Shown here: positions 26,481-35,707 of the stretch, piece after piece
Layout: each line of letters starts with the position of its first letter
Position numbering within the stretch: position 1 is the first letter of the stretch
Source of the DNA: Bin5 sp965261695
GTDB lineage: Bacteria; Chloroflexota; Anaerolineae; Caldilineales; Caldilineaceae
NCBI GenBank assembly: GCA_965261695.1
Contig: OZ253474.1
Coordinates: forward strand, 3,782,001-3,846,000
DNA: 64,000 nt
Reading direction: 5' to 3'
Position numbers and translations under genes: made by a program
The notes under the pieces: generated by a model
The model's input: the letters and a program-made list of their open reading frames with translations, nothing else
Databases searched by the model: none
Told to the model about the DNA's origin: nothing

Positions 26481-26797
26481 GTCGCGTCAGATTGCGCGGC
26501 AATCCGGCGAAGCCGCAGAAAGACGGGCGGAAGATTTTCCTCTTGCTCACGACGCATTCTTTCGCCGTGCTCAAGCCAGTCTACCAGATATGCTTCGACC
26601 TTCTCTCGATTCTGAAGATAGTAAAGAATTGTCGTGTAGACCTGTTCCAGATTGATCGAGGGGTAGGTGTCGGCGATCTGTTCTGCCGTCTGGCAGCGAC
26701 AAATGTAGTCGTAGAGGACCGTCTCGATGCCCACGCGCGTGCCGGCGATGCGGATATCATCTTCACTCAGAAAGTTGAAATAGTGTTCGATTCCCAT
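26477..26797 (-). CDS. DUF433 antitoxin candidate
   Basis: A 106-residue protein of the DUF433 family, a small winged-helix/HTH fold paired with DUF5615 toxins. The characteristic text is IRIAGTRVGIETVLYDYICRCQTAEQIADTYPS followed by the helix LEQVYTTILYYLQNREKVEAYL. The extended charged C-terminus (EHGERMRREQEENLPP) probably binds the toxin. ATG 26797 has AAAGGAGTCC upstream. The pair is divergent from the aminotransferase at 26854. Confidence 0.8.
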   Translation of the reverse strand: MGIEHYFNFLSEDDIRIAGTRVGIETVLYDYICRCQTAEQIADTYPSINLEQVYTTILYYLQNREKVEAYLVDWLEHGERMRREQEENLPPVFLRLRRIAAQSDAT

Positions 26798-26853
26798 ATT
26801 GGACTCCTTTCCATATCAACCGCACATATACCACACCAGGCAGGTGATTCCTG

Positions 26854-28023
26854 ATGAAACCACTCTCTCGACTGGTCGAGTCGGTGCCGGGCAGCCCGAC
26901 GACGCTGATGATGCAAAAAGGACGCGAACTGGCCGCCCAGGGACTGGATGTGATCAACCTGGCCGGGGGCGAGCCGGATTTTGACACGCCGAAACATATC
27001 CAGCAGGCGGCGTTCGACGCGATCGCGGCCGGCGACACCCACTATCCGCCCCCCTTTGGCAAACCGGAGTTGCTGGAGGCGATCTGCGCCAAGCTGGAAC
27101 GTGAGAACAACGTCAAGGCCGTCCCGGAGCAACTGCTGGTTACGCCCGGCGGAAAGTGGGCGATCTACACCGCTTTGGCCTCGCTGCTCAATGACGGCGA
27201 CGAGGTGATGATTCTCGACCCGGCCTGGGTGAGCTATGCGCCGATGGTGCGGCTGAACCGGGGCGCGCCAGTGCATGTGCCTCTGCCGGCGGCGGAAACC
27301 TTCCGCGTGTGCGCTGCGCAGCTGGAGGAGTATGTCAGTGAGAAGACAAAGCTGCTCATGATCTGCTCACCCAGCAACCCGACCGGCCGCGTGCTGACCC
27401 AAAAGGAACTCGACGACATCGCCGCCGTGGCGCAGCGGCATGATCTGTACGTCCTCAGCGACGAAATCTACGAGCACATCCTCTACGACGGCGCCAGCCA
27501 CCGCTCCATCGCCAGTATGCCGGGGATGGCCGAACGCACCATCATCATCAACGGCTTCAGTAAAGGCTATGCCATGACCGGATGGCGGCTGGCCTGGCTA
27601 GCCGCCCCGCTGCAGGTCGCCAAATTGGCGCGCACGTACCAGACCCAGACCGTCACCTCAGCGGCCAGCTTCTCGATGGTGGCCGGCGCGGCCGCGCTCA
27701 ACGGACCCCAGGATTGCGTGCATGAGATGGTGGCCTCGTATGCCCAACGCCGCAACTTCATGCTGGACGCGCTGGAGGAGATTCCCGGCATCCGCAGCAG
27801 CCCGATCGAAGGCGCGTTCTACCTCTTTGCAGAATTTACGCAGACGGACATGAAGAGCCTCGAAATCTCACAATGCCTGCTGGAGGATGGGCTGATCGCC
27901 TCCACGCCGGGCATTGCTTTTGGCGAAGCCGGCGAGGGCTATGTGCGCTTCAGCTTTGCCACGGGCATGACCGACCTGGAAAAAACCGTCGAACGATTGG
28001 CCCGCCTCGTGCCGGGTCTGTGA
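26854..28023 (+). CDS. Aspartate aminotransferase-like PLP enzyme (class I-beta)
   Basis: A 389-residue fold-type I aminotransferase. Key features are INLAGGEPDFDTPKHIQQAA at the N-terminus, CSPSNPTGRVLTQKEL for the cofactor ring, the aspartate in YVLSDEIYEHILYDG, the lysine in IINGFSKGYAMTGWRLAWLA, and the terminal arginine in EGYVRFSFATGMTDLEK. This is the AspB-like subgroup, distinct from the I-alpha enzyme upstream. The TauE-like gene follows 8 bases later, so the two form an operon. Confidence 0.92.
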   Translation: MKPLSRLVESVPGSPTTLMMQKGRELAAQGLDVINLAGGEPDFDTPKHIQQAAFDAIAAGDTHYPPPFGKPELLEAICAKLERENNVKAVPEQLLVTPGGKWAIYTALASLLNDGDEVMILDPAWVSYAPMVRLNRGAPVHVPLPAAETFRVCAAQLEEYVSEKTKLLMICSPSNPTGRVLTQKELDDIAAVAQRHDLYVLSDEIYEHILYDGASHRSIASMPGMAERTIIINGFSKGYAMTGWRLAWLAAPLQVAKLARTYQTQTVTSAASFSMVAGAAALNGPQDCVHEMVASYAQRRNFMLDALEEIPGIRSSPIEGAFYLFAEFTQTDMKSLEISQCLLEDGLIASTPGIAFGEAGEGYVRFSFATGMTDLEKTVERLARLVPGL

Positions 28024-28031
28024 GGGCCTTC

Positions 28032-28877
28032 ATGGATATCTCTCCCGTTCAGTATCTTCTCGCGATTCTCGCTGGCATCGTCGCCGGGGTTATCAACACG
28101 TTAGCGGGCAGCGGTTCAGCCGTGACGCTGCCGATGCTCGTCTTCCTCGGCCTCGACTCCGGCGCCGCCAACGCGACCAACCGCATCGGCGTGATCGTGC
28201 AGAACATCGTCGGGATAACCACCTTTGCCCGCAGCGGTCGGATGCAGTTGCGCGGCGGGGATGCCACAAAGCAACTGCCGGAAAGCATCCTTGACGCGGA
28301 TTCGCTGCGGTTCGGCCTCTGGTTGAGCGCGGCGGGCATGCCGGGCGCGATGGTCGGCGCGTATGTGGCGACGCTCCTGGACAAGGATGCCATGAATCTC
28401 GCCATCGGCGGCATGTTGGTGGTCGTCCTGGTGACGATTTTCTTCAATCCGACCAAATGGCTGCGTGAAAAGTCGGAGGTGCGCAAGGAGAGGCCGCAAC
28501 TCTTTGTGCTGGTACTGTTCTTCGCCATCGGCATCTACGGCGGTTTTATCCAGGCCGGGGTGGGCGTCTTTCTGGTGACGGCGCTGGTGCTGGGCGTAGG
28601 CTACACAATCGTCCACGCCAACGCGGTCAAGCTGATCTTTGTGCTGGCCCTGAACATCGTCGCCTTTATCGTCTTTATCCTGTCGCCGCTGGAAATTAAC
28701 TGGGGCATCGGCGCGCTGATGGCTGTCGGTCAGAGCATCGGCGCATGGGCTGCGGTGCGCTTCGCCGTGAGCGTTGAAGACGCCAACCGCTGGGTGCGCT
28801 ACCTCCTTATCGTCGTCGTGATCTACTCGATTGTGCGCTTCTTCGGTCTGTGGGATCTGATTGCCGGGCTGTTGTGA
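28032..28877 (+). CDS. TauE/SafE-family sulfite/organosulfonate exporter
   Basis: Inner-membrane permease of 281 residues with the two-half TauE topology (about eight membrane segments). It shows the repeat signatures GIVAGVINTLAGSGSAVTLPML near the start and IGIYGGFIQAGVGVFLVTALVL in the second half, plus PGAMVGAYVATLLD. ATG 28032 lies just after the aminotransferase stop. Family members export sulfite or sulfonates, or import anions. With a transaminase next door a role with taurine-like compounds is possible but not established. Confidence 0.87.
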   Translation: MDISPVQYLLAILAGIVAGVINTLAGSGSAVTLPMLVFLGLDSGAANATNRIGVIVQNIVGITTFARSGRMQLRGGDATKQLPESILDADSLRFGLWLSAAGMPGAMVGAYVATLLDKDAMNLAIGGMLVVVLVTIFFNPTKWLREKSEVRKERPQLFVLVLFFAIGIYGGFIQAGVGVFLVTALVLGVGYTIVHANAVKLIFVLALNIVAFIVFILSPLEINWGIGALMAVGQSIGAWAAVRFAVSVEDANRWVRYLLIVVVIYSIVRFFGLWDLIAGLL

Positions 28878-28943
28878 GGCACTAAAGTTTGCTGTTAGCA
28901 ACGAACTGACTGCTGACAAAAGCATGCTACAGGAGTACCTCTT

Positions 28944-31412
28944 ATGAGCGGATCGATCAGCCACGTGACCGTCATCGGCGCCGGTACGATGGGTGCGGCC
29001 ATCGCCGGTCACTTGGCCAATGCCGGCATCTCCTCCCATCTGCTGGATGTTGCGCCGACCGAACTGACGCCAGACGAGCAGGCCAAAGGGCTTTCGCTGG
29101 ACGACCGGGCCGTGCGCGACCGCATCGTCCAAGCCGGATTCGAGCGCATGACGCAGGTCAAGCCGGCGAACCTCTTTACACCTGCACAGGCCGAATTGAT
29201 CACTCTGGGCAATATCGAGGACGATCTTGAATCGGCGGTTGCGCAGAGCGACTGGATCATCGAGGCGATCGTGGAGCGGCCTCGCCCCAAGCAGGAGTTG
29301 ATGGCGAAACTGGAGGCGGTCGCGCCCGCCAACGCGATCATCAGCACCAATACCTCCGGCATCCCCATTCACGTCATCTGCGCTGGGCGCGGCATGGCCC
29401 TCAAGCGGCGCTTCCTGGGCACCCATTTTTTCAACCCGCCCCGCTACCTGCGCCTGTTGGAGCTGATCCCCGGCGCGGAAACTGACACGGCGATCGTCGA
29501 GCGCATGAAGGCGTTCGCCCAAACGCGGCTGGGCAAAGGCGTCGTCATCGCCAAGGATGTGCCCAACTTTGTCGGCAACCGCATGTTCAGCTACATCGTC
29601 AGCGACCTGCTGGAGTTCGCCATCGCCAATGGCTATACCCTCGAAGAGGTGGACCGGCTGACCGGCCCGCTGATCGGACGCCCCAAAACCGCCACTTTCC
29701 GTCTGCTGGATGTGGTGGGCGTCGACGTGGCCGCGCTGGTGGGCGCGAATCTGTACGACCTGATCCCAAATGATGCGGATCGGGCTATCCTGCGCGGGCC
29801 GCTGGGGTCAGCCGTGCTCAACACGCTGCTCAAGAACGGTCTCCTCGGCGCGAAGAGCGGCCAGGGCTTCTACAAGACCGTTGTGGACGGGCAGGGCAAA
29901 AAGAGCTTTTGGGGGCTGGATCTGCAGGAGGCTGCTGAAGGTAGATTGGACTATATCGAACCCGCTCGTCCCCACTGGGAAAGCGTTGACGCGGTGAAGG
30001 ACGCACCACTGCCCGAACGTCTGCGCAGCCTGGGCCCCTCACCCGCAGCCGACGACAGGGCCGGCGCGCTGCTCTGGCACACGCTCAGCCGTACGCTGGC
30101 CTACGCCTCAAAGCGTCTGCCGGAGATCGCAGACAGCCCCAGAGAGATCGACAACGCCATGAAGTGGGGCTTCGGCTGGGAGATGGGGCCATTCGAGACC
30201 TGGGACGCGCTCGGCGCGGCCGCGACGACGGCTCGCATGGAGGAGGATGGCCTGACGGTCGCGTGCTGGGTGCGGGAGATGCTCGACGGAGGTCATCGCA
30301 CCTTCTACAAGGATGAGGAAAGTCCCGGCGGCGGCGCAACCGCGGCCCGACTGCTGGTGTACAGCCAGCATAGCGGCGAGTACGAGGCTGAAGACGGGAG
30401 CGAACGTGTGGTCAGCATCGCCGCGCTCAAGCGCGGCCGGGGCGTGTTGGCCGAAAACGATTCCGCCAGCCTGCTGGACATGGGAGACGGCGTCCTGCTG
30501 CTTGAGTTCCACACCAAGATGAACGCGCTGGACATGGAGATCGGCGAAATTGCCAATGCGGCCATCGAACGCCTCCAGGGGGACGCAGCCGGGCTGGTAA
30601 TCGGCAACCAGGGGGGCAATTTCAGCGCCGGCGCCAATCTTTTCCTGATCGCGACGCTGGCCCAATCCGGTCAGTCGGACCAGATGGACGCGGCCATCAA
30701 CGGCCTGCAACAGATGATCCAGAACTTACGCGTCGCGCCCAAACCGGTGGTGGCCGCGCCTTATCAACTCGCGCTAGGCGGCGGCGCGGAAGTAACGATG
30801 GGCGCGGACCGCATTGTGGCGCACGCCGAACTGTACATCGGCCAGGTCGAGGTGGGCGTCGGTCTGATCCCGGCGGCCGGCGGCTGTAAGGAACTGGTGC
30901 GCCGCCTGGTCAATCCCCACATGCAGGGGCAGAACGCTGACCCTGCCTCCCATCTGCAGCAGGTGTTCGAGCTGATCGCCTTGGCCAAGGTCTCGACCTC
31001 GGCTGAGGAGGCGCGTCAGATGGGCTTTCTGGGTCCCCACGACCGCGTGGTGATGAACGACGATGATCTGCTATCTGAAGCCAAGGCCGAGGTGCTGCGC
31101 ATGGCTGACGCAGGCTACAGGCCGCCTGCGGTCAGCGGCAACATCTACGCCGCCGGACGCGATCATCTCGCCAATCTGCGCATAGGCATCTACATGATGC
31201 GCGAAGCGGGCTATATCAGCGCCCACGACGCGGTGATCGCCGTCCACCTGGCCTATGTCCTTTGCGGCGGCGAGCTCAGCCAGCCGGCCTGGATGGATGA
31301 GCAGTACTTTCTCGACCTGGAGCGGGAGGCGTTCCGCACCCTGGCCGGTTACGCCAAGACGCAGGAGCGCATCTGGCACATGCTGAAGAAGGGAAGGCCG
31401 CTGCGGAACTGA
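28944..31412 (+). CDS. 3-hydroxyacyl-CoA dehydrogenase/enoyl-CoA hydratase (FadN/FadB type)
   Basis: Bifunctional beta-oxidation enzyme, 822 residues. The N-terminal NAD domain begins VTVIGAGTMGAAIAGHLANAG, and the dehydrogenase catalytic region includes GTHFFNPPRYLRLLELIPG and VPNFVGNRM. The second dehydrogenase repeat follows (AMKWGFGWEMGPFETWDALG). The C-terminal crotonase part has the oxyanion-hole text VIGNQGGNFSAGANLFLIA and VVAAPYQLALGGGAEVTMGAD, then VEVGVGLIPAAGGCKELVRRL. Domain order (dehydrogenase first) is that of FadN rather than FadB. A CAGGAG ribosome site precedes the ATG. The thiolase gene at 32096 completes the pathway. Confidence 0.93.
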   Translation: MSGSISHVTVIGAGTMGAAIAGHLANAGISSHLLDVAPTELTPDEQAKGLSLDDRAVRDRIVQAGFERMTQVKPANLFTPAQAELITLGNIEDDLESAVAQSDWIIEAIVERPRPKQELMAKLEAVAPANAIISTNTSGIPIHVICAGRGMALKRRFLGTHFFNPPRYLRLLELIPGAETDTAIVERMKAFAQTRLGKGVVIAKDVPNFVGNRMFSYIVSDLLEFAIANGYTLEEVDRLTGPLIGRPKTATFRLLDVVGVDVAALVGANLYDLIPNDADRAILRGPLGSAVLNTLLKNGLLGAKSGQGFYKTVVDGQGKKSFWGLDLQEAAEGRLDYIEPARPHWESVDAVKDAPLPERLRSLGPSPAADDRAGALLWHTLSRTLAYASKRLPEIADSPREIDNAMKWGFGWEMGPFETWDALGAAATTARMEEDGLTVACWVREMLDGGHRTFYKDEESPGGGATAARLLVYSQHSGEYEAEDGSERVVSIAALKRGRGVLAENDSASLLDMGDGVLLLEFHTKMNALDMEIGEIANAAIERLQGDAAGLVIGNQGGNFSAGANLFLIATLAQSGQSDQMDAAINGLQQMIQNLRVAPKPVVAAPYQLALGGGAEVTMGADRIVAHAELYIGQVEVGVGLIPAAGGCKELVRRLVNPHMQGQNADPASHLQQVFELIALAKVSTSAEEARQMGFLGPHDRVVMNDDDLLSEAKAEVLRMADAGYRPPAVSGNIYAAGRDHLANLRIGIYMMREAGYISAHDAVIAVHLAYVLCGGELSQPAWMDEQYFLDLEREAFRTLAGYAKTQERIWHMLKKGRPLRN

Positions 31413-31424
31413 GCTTTATAGTCC

Positions 31425-31721
31425 GTGGCAAGAGGCAAGTGGGATGATTTGTTGCATTATGTTGATCGGCGAGCGATGTCTTTGATGCACAAGCCGGCTA
31501 GACGGCGAGGAAAAAGAGCCAAGTCGGATATTACAGCAATTCAAGAGCCAGTCTTGGCCCTTCCTGAAGCCGAATACGCTCGATTCAGACAGTGGTTCAG
31601 CGAGTTGGATTGGGAAAAATGGGATCAGAGGATCGAAGCAGATTGGGAGAAGGGGAAATTGGATTCTCTGATTGCCTAAGCTCTTAGAGCCAAGGGAGAA
31701 GGCACGCTCCGGGAACTTTGA
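31425..31721 (+). pseudogene. RelB-like antitoxin remnant with premature stop
   Basis: The frame gives an antitoxin-like protein ending QWFSELDWEKWDQRIEADWEKGKLDSLIA, then TAA at 31677-31679. Reading through, the same frame continues ALRAKGEGTLREL to a TGA at 31719-31721, the ending normal for this antitoxin family. A single substitution probably created the stop. The dead toxin gene starts at the next base. The GTG at 31425 is the longest start; ATG 31473 is also possible. Confidence 0.65.
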
Positions 31722-31976
31722 ATGCATCGGACGACACCCCAGTTCTGGAGACATTTCGAGCGGCTTCCTGATCCTGTGCAGAGTGTCGCCGGACGGAGTT
31801 TCCGCTTGCTGACAACAAACCCTAGACATCCCTCTCTCCACTTTTAGAAAGTTGGCAAGTTCTGGTCGGCCCGCACGGGACTATCTCACAGGACGCTCGC
31901 CGTTGAAGATGGTGGAGACTTCATTTGGGTTTGGATAGGCAGTCACGACGAATATGACCGACTGATCGGCGCATAA
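31722..31976 (+). pseudogene. RelE/ParE-like toxin remnant with amber stop
   Basis: An 85-codon frame starts ATG 31722 directly after the antitoxin stop and reads MHRTTPQFWRHFERLPDPVQ, RSFRLLTTNPRHPSLHF, then TAG at 31845-31847, then KVGKFWSARTGLSHRTLAVE and FIWVWIGSHDEYDRLIGA to TAA at 31974-31976. This is a complete RelE-fold toxin apart from the amber codon, where related proteins have Lys. The toxin is therefore probably inactivated unless the stop is suppressed. It lies between the two beta-oxidation genes. The stop is visible; homology is by recognition. Confidence 0.75.
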
Positions 31977-32095
31977 CTACGTCTGGGAAAGTTGCGCCAG
32001 GGCGGGTCGGCATTAAATGACAGGTAGGTTCTTGTAGAGGATGTTCGATTTGGACTCAATTTGAGGCAAATAGTAGGCCAAAGGAGCGAATAGCC

Positions 32096-33274
32096 ATGAC
32101 CAGCGCCGTAATCGTTTCCGCCGCCCGCACCGCCGTGGGCAAGGCCCCGCGCGGCACTCTGCGCACGACCCGCCCCGAGGAGATGGCCGCCGCGGTGATA
32201 GGGGCCGTGATGGCGCGCGCGCCCGCACTGGACGTTGGGGAGATCGACGACGTGATCATGGGCTGCGCCATGCCCGAGGCAGAACAGGGCATGAATGTCG
32301 CCCGCATCGCCAGCCTGCGCGCAGGTCTGCCGGTTGAAATACCGGCGCAGACCGTCAACCGCTTCTGCTCCAGCGGCTTGCAGACCATCGCCTTGGCCGC
32401 GCAGCAGATTATGAGCGGCATGGGCGAGGTCGTCATCGCCGGCGGCGTGGAAACCATGTCGATGGTGCCGATGAGCAGCAATAAGTTTATGGCCAATCCG
32501 ACGCTGGCCAAGGAGTATCCCGGCGTCTACATCGGCATGGGGCTTACCGCGGAGAACCTGGCGCGTCAGTATGAGGTGACGCGTGAGGAGCAGGACGCCT
32601 TCGCTTTGCGCAGCCACCAGCGCGCGACCGCGGCGCAGGACGCCGGAAAGTTCGACGACGAGATTGTGCCGCTGGAGGTGGAGATCACGCTGGGCGAGGG
32701 CCAGGACACACAGACGTACCGGACGACCTTTGCCAAGGACGAGGGCATCCGCCGCGACTCGTCTGCGGAGGCGCTGGCCAAGTTGCGGCCGATCTTCCAC
32801 GCGCAGGGGACCGTCACGGCCGGCAACAGCAGCCAGACCAGCGACGGCGCCGCGGCCGTGGTGGTGATGAGCGAGGAGAAGGCGCAGCGGCTGGGACTCA
32901 CACCGATGGCGCGCTTCCGAAGCTTTGCCGTCGGCGGCGTGGCGCCGGAGGTGATGGGCATCGGCCCGGTGGCGGCTGTGCCCAAGGCGCTCAAGCTGGC
33001 CGGCGTGAGCCTCGACGAAATTGAACTGGTGGAGCTGAACGAAGCCTTCGCCGCGCAGGCTCTGGCCGTCATGAGCGAGTTGGGGTTGGACGAAGAGACG
33101 GTCAACGTCAACGGCGGCGCGATCGCGCTCGGTCACCCGTTGGGCTGCACCGGCGCCAAGCTGACCGTGCAGATGCTCCACGAGCTGACGCGGCAGGACA
33201 AGCGGCTTGGCCTCGTCACCATGTGCATCGGCGGCGGCATGGGCGCCGCCGGCGTTGTCGAACGGCTCAACTAA
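32096..33274 (+). CDS. Acetyl-CoA acyltransferase (thiolase)
   Basis: Final step of beta-oxidation: cleaves 3-ketoacyl-CoA. The 392-residue enzyme has the nucleophile cysteine in VNRFCSSGLQTIALAAQQI, the signature NVNGGAIALGHPLGCTGAKL with the catalytic histidine, and the second cysteine in MCIGGGMGAAGVVERL. AAAGGAG lies 10 bases before the ATG. It pairs functionally with the FadN-like gene upstream; they are separated by about 680 bases containing a dead toxin-antitoxin locus, which may have inserted between once-adjacent genes. Confidence 0.95.
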   Translation: MTSAVIVSAARTAVGKAPRGTLRTTRPEEMAAAVIGAVMARAPALDVGEIDDVIMGCAMPEAEQGMNVARIASLRAGLPVEIPAQTVNRFCSSGLQTIALAAQQIMSGMGEVVIAGGVETMSMVPMSSNKFMANPTLAKEYPGVYIGMGLTAENLARQYEVTREEQDAFALRSHQRATAAQDAGKFDDEIVPLEVEITLGEGQDTQTYRTTFAKDEGIRRDSSAEALAKLRPIFHAQGTVTAGNSSQTSDGAAAVVVMSEEKAQRLGLTPMARFRSFAVGGVAPEVMGIGPVAAVPKALKLAGVSLDEIELVELNEAFAAQALAVMSELGLDEETVNVNGGAIALGHPLGCTGAKLTVQMLHELTRQDKRLGLVTMCIGGGMGAAGVVERLN

Positions 33275-33370
33275 GAGGAGCGAGGAACGAGAAGTGAGGA
33301 GTGAAAGATATGCGCTCATTCGTCGCCGAAGAACTCTCTCTTCAAATTTCTTTTCGCTCTCCCCTCAACT

Positions 33371-34477
33371 CTATTTCCATCCTCTGGAGTTGGGTACTTC
33401 CAGCCACTCACCGCCGCGGCGGATCGATTGCTGGCTGACCAGGCCCGGCAGGGTCATATCCATCGCCGCGTGGATATCGATGGGCGGCGGCTTGCGCCCT
33501 TGCACCGCGTCGACGAAATCCATTACCTCAAAGTAGTCGCCCCCGCCGTGACCGGCGCTGACCGCCTCGGGCGGCGGATCACGCCAGATCTCGGGCATGT
33601 ACTCCGCCTCGAACTGCTCCAGAGGGACCCAGACATCGGGTTCTTTGCAAAAATCTTCCAGCCAGATCCAGTTGACTTCATCCGGGCGGCGCTTGCTCTC
33701 GTAGGCGCCCTTGGTTCCCTGTAACGTGTAGTTGGTCATGGCGTGCGGGCGCTTGGAGAGCATATCGACGCGCACGCGCATCAGCTTGCCGCTGCGCGTC
33801 TTGCACAGGAGCAGGACCGTATCTTCCATGGCGTGTTCGGGATCGGTCCAGATGCCGCTGCCGATGCAGCTGATGCGTTCGGGCCGCTCCTTGATCCACA
33901 TCAGGCAGGGGCCTAAGCTATGGGTGGGGTAGGTGCAGCCGTTGACGCCGACCTGCCAGTAGTAACGCCAGGTCGGGCTGCCGCCCGGCATGTGGTGCAG
34001 GGCGGAGACGTCGTGCAGATACTCGCCCTCGGCGTAGTAGGTCTCGCCGAAAAGACCGGCCTCGACCAGAGCCTGCACCAGCACGTTTGGCTTCATGTAC
34101 ATGTAGTTCTCGGCCATCATGTAGATGGCGTCGCTGCGGTTGCAGGCCTGAACCAGCCAGCGGCACTCGTCGACTGAGACGGCGGCGGTCACCTCGCTCA
34201 GCACATGGATGTCACGTTGCAGCGCCGCGATCGCCTGGGGCGCGTGGTACTGCATGGGCGATGAGATGACCACCGCATCGGGCCGCGCCTCGTCCAGCAT
34301 CGTTTCAAAGACGCTGTAGAGTTGGGTCACGCCGGTGGCGCGTCCTGACGCCGCCAGCGTGTCGGCGCGGGGATCGCAGAGGGCGACGATCTCGGTCTGT
34401 GGATGGGTCTGGAACGCCTTGAAGAACGAACCGGCGCGGCGCGCGCCCGAAAATGCGACTTTGATCTCATTGGCCAT
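33371..34477 (-). CDS. Gfo/Idh/MocA-family oxidoreductase
   Basis: NAD(P)-dependent oxidoreductase, 368 residues from ATG 34477 (MANEIKVAFSGARRAGSF; three codons after a more upstream ATG). The Rossmann dinucleotide loop is FSGARRAGSF rather than the usual GxGxxG. Then come DAVVISSPMQYHAPQAIAAL, HVLSEVTAAVSVDECRWLV (where most members have EKP) and the C-terminal alpha/beta domain with HSLGPCLMWIKERPERI. The EKP-lysine region reads SEVTAA, so the catalytic lysine is not obvious. It belongs to a run of similar genes down to 41.5 kb. Substrate is likely a sugar acid or cyclitol derivative, by family only. Confidence 0.85.
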   Translation of the reverse strand: MANEIKVAFSGARRAGSFFKAFQTHPQTEIVALCDPRADTLAASGRATGVTQLYSVFETMLDEARPDAVVISSPMQYHAPQAIAALQRDIHVLSEVTAAVSVDECRWLVQACNRSDAIYMMAENYMYMKPNVLVQALVEAGLFGETYYAEGEYLHDVSALHHMPGGSPTWRYYWQVGVNGCTYPTHSLGPCLMWIKERPERISCIGSGIWTDPEHAMEDTVLLLCKTRSGKLMRVRVDMLSKRPHAMTNYTLQGTKGAYESKRRPDEVNWIWLEDFCKEPDVWVPLEQFEAEYMPEIWRDPPPEAVSAGHGGGDYFEVMDFVDAVQGRKPPPIDIHAAMDMTLPGLVSQQSIRRGGEWLEVPNSRGWK

Positions 34478-34627
34478 CGTTATCACCTAGGCCTCTCATA
34501 GGAGTGAGGGAAGTTAAGTGAGGGGCGAGAGATTGCAGGCCCTGCGTACATTGCATTCCGTTCCGTCAGCCAGTTCCGGCTGCCTATGAATAACTGTTAT
34601 ATTTTTCTTTGTTACTCGACTGTGGAC

Positions 34628-35662
34628 TCACAGGTAGGCGCCGAAAAACTCGACCGTCCCTTCAACGCCGCCCCAGCCGTGCCCGTTGGGGTGGACCAGC
34701 TTCCACAGCCGGTCGCCAGCGCCGGCCGCTTCGTAGATGCGCTTCACGCCCTCGTACCCTTTGAGCATGTCGTGGATGAAGAAACAGTCGTCGTACATGC
34801 CCATGTCCAGCATCAGGGGACGGGGCGCGATCAGGCCGGCGATGTCGTCGGTGTCGAACCAGGCGTAGATGCCGGGCACGATCTGCGAGCCGCAGAAGTT
34901 GACGCGCTCGAACGCAAACGCTTTCCAGGGGTTGACGTAGCCCATGATGTCGGCGGCGGCGATGCGCGGCTCCGCGGCCGCGGCGAAGGTGGTCATCGTG
35001 CCACCCTGCGAGAGTCCCATCATGCCGATGCGCTTGGGATCGACCTCCGTGCGGCTCTCCAGGTAGTCGACGCAGCACTTCATGTCCCAGATGTTGAGGG
35101 TCAGGGGCCAGCGATCCAGCATGGTGCCGCGTATGTAGTTGACATTGCAGGGATCGCGGCCCGGGAACGGGTCGCGCCCGTCGCGGCGTTCGCCGAAGCC
35201 GCGCAGGTCGGGTGCGATCGTCAGATAGCCGGCCTTGGCCATCTGCCGGCCGTAGTCGTAGTTGTGCGTTTCGATGTTGGCGCGCATGTCGGCGGAGGAG
35301 CGGATGCCCGCCACAGGGTCTTTGCCGAATGGCCCGTGCCCGTGCGAGCAGAGGATGGCCGCGTTCGAGCCGTCGGCGGCCATATTGGCGGGGCGCAGCA
35401 CCTGGCAGGGCACGCTCATAAACGGCTCCGAGTTGAAGACCACCCGCTCGCGGATCAGGCCGTCGTCCTCCACGCTGCTTTCGACTTCGGCGTCCAGCGG
35501 GACCGGGTCGGGGAAACTGCCCAAAAGCTCCATGTATTTGGCGTGCGCGCGGCGGCGCCAGTCTTCCCAATCCATTGTCTGGCCGTCAAAATGCAGCCTG
35601 GGCGTAAAATTGTCGACCTGATCCTGCCAGTATGCCTGCATCGAGAAGTTGCGTCTCACCAT
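34628..35662 (-). CDS. Alpha/beta hydrolase, acetylxylan-esterase-like
   Basis: Serine esterase of 344 residues. The oxyanion segment ILCSHGHGPFGKD, the nucleophile elbow GMMGLSQGGTMTTF, the acid in LMLDMGMYDDC and the histidine in LVHPNGHGWGG make a plausible catalytic triad. An additional N-terminal segment (MQAYWQDQVDNFTP to MDWEDWRRRAHAKYMELLG) is common in esterases clustered with sugar oxidoreductases. ATG 35662 has AGGAGAG upstream. It lies between an oxidoreductase and a dioxygenase gene, all on the minus strand, so cotranscription is likely. No signal peptide is seen, so it is predicted cytosolic. Confidence 0.82.
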   Translation of the reverse strand: MVRRNFSMQAYWQDQVDNFTPRLHFDGQTMDWEDWRRRAHAKYMELLGSFPDPVPLDAEVESSVEDDGLIRERVVFNSEPFMSVPCQVLRPANMAADGSNAAILCSHGHGPFGKDPVAGIRSSADMRANIETHNYDYGRQMAKAGYLTIAPDLRGFGERRDGRDPFPGRDPCNVNYIRGTMLDRWPLTLNIWDMKCCVDYLESRTEVDPKRIGMMGLSQGGTMTTFAAAAEPRIAAADIMGYVNPWKAFAFERVNFCGSQIVPGIYAWFDTDDIAGLIAPRPLMLDMGMYDDCFFIHDMLKGYEGVKRIYEAAGAGDRLWKLVHPNGHGWGGVEGTVEFFGAYL

Positions 35663-35707
35663 TTTGCTCTCCTCGCGCCATCAGGGGGCGCGTACACGTA
35701 CATGATT

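Noticed and set aside
28116..29522. A 468-codon minus-strand frame across the TauE and FadN genes
   Set aside because: It spans two well-motivated genes on the opposite strand, and its product is His/Asp/Gln-rich without any domain pattern.
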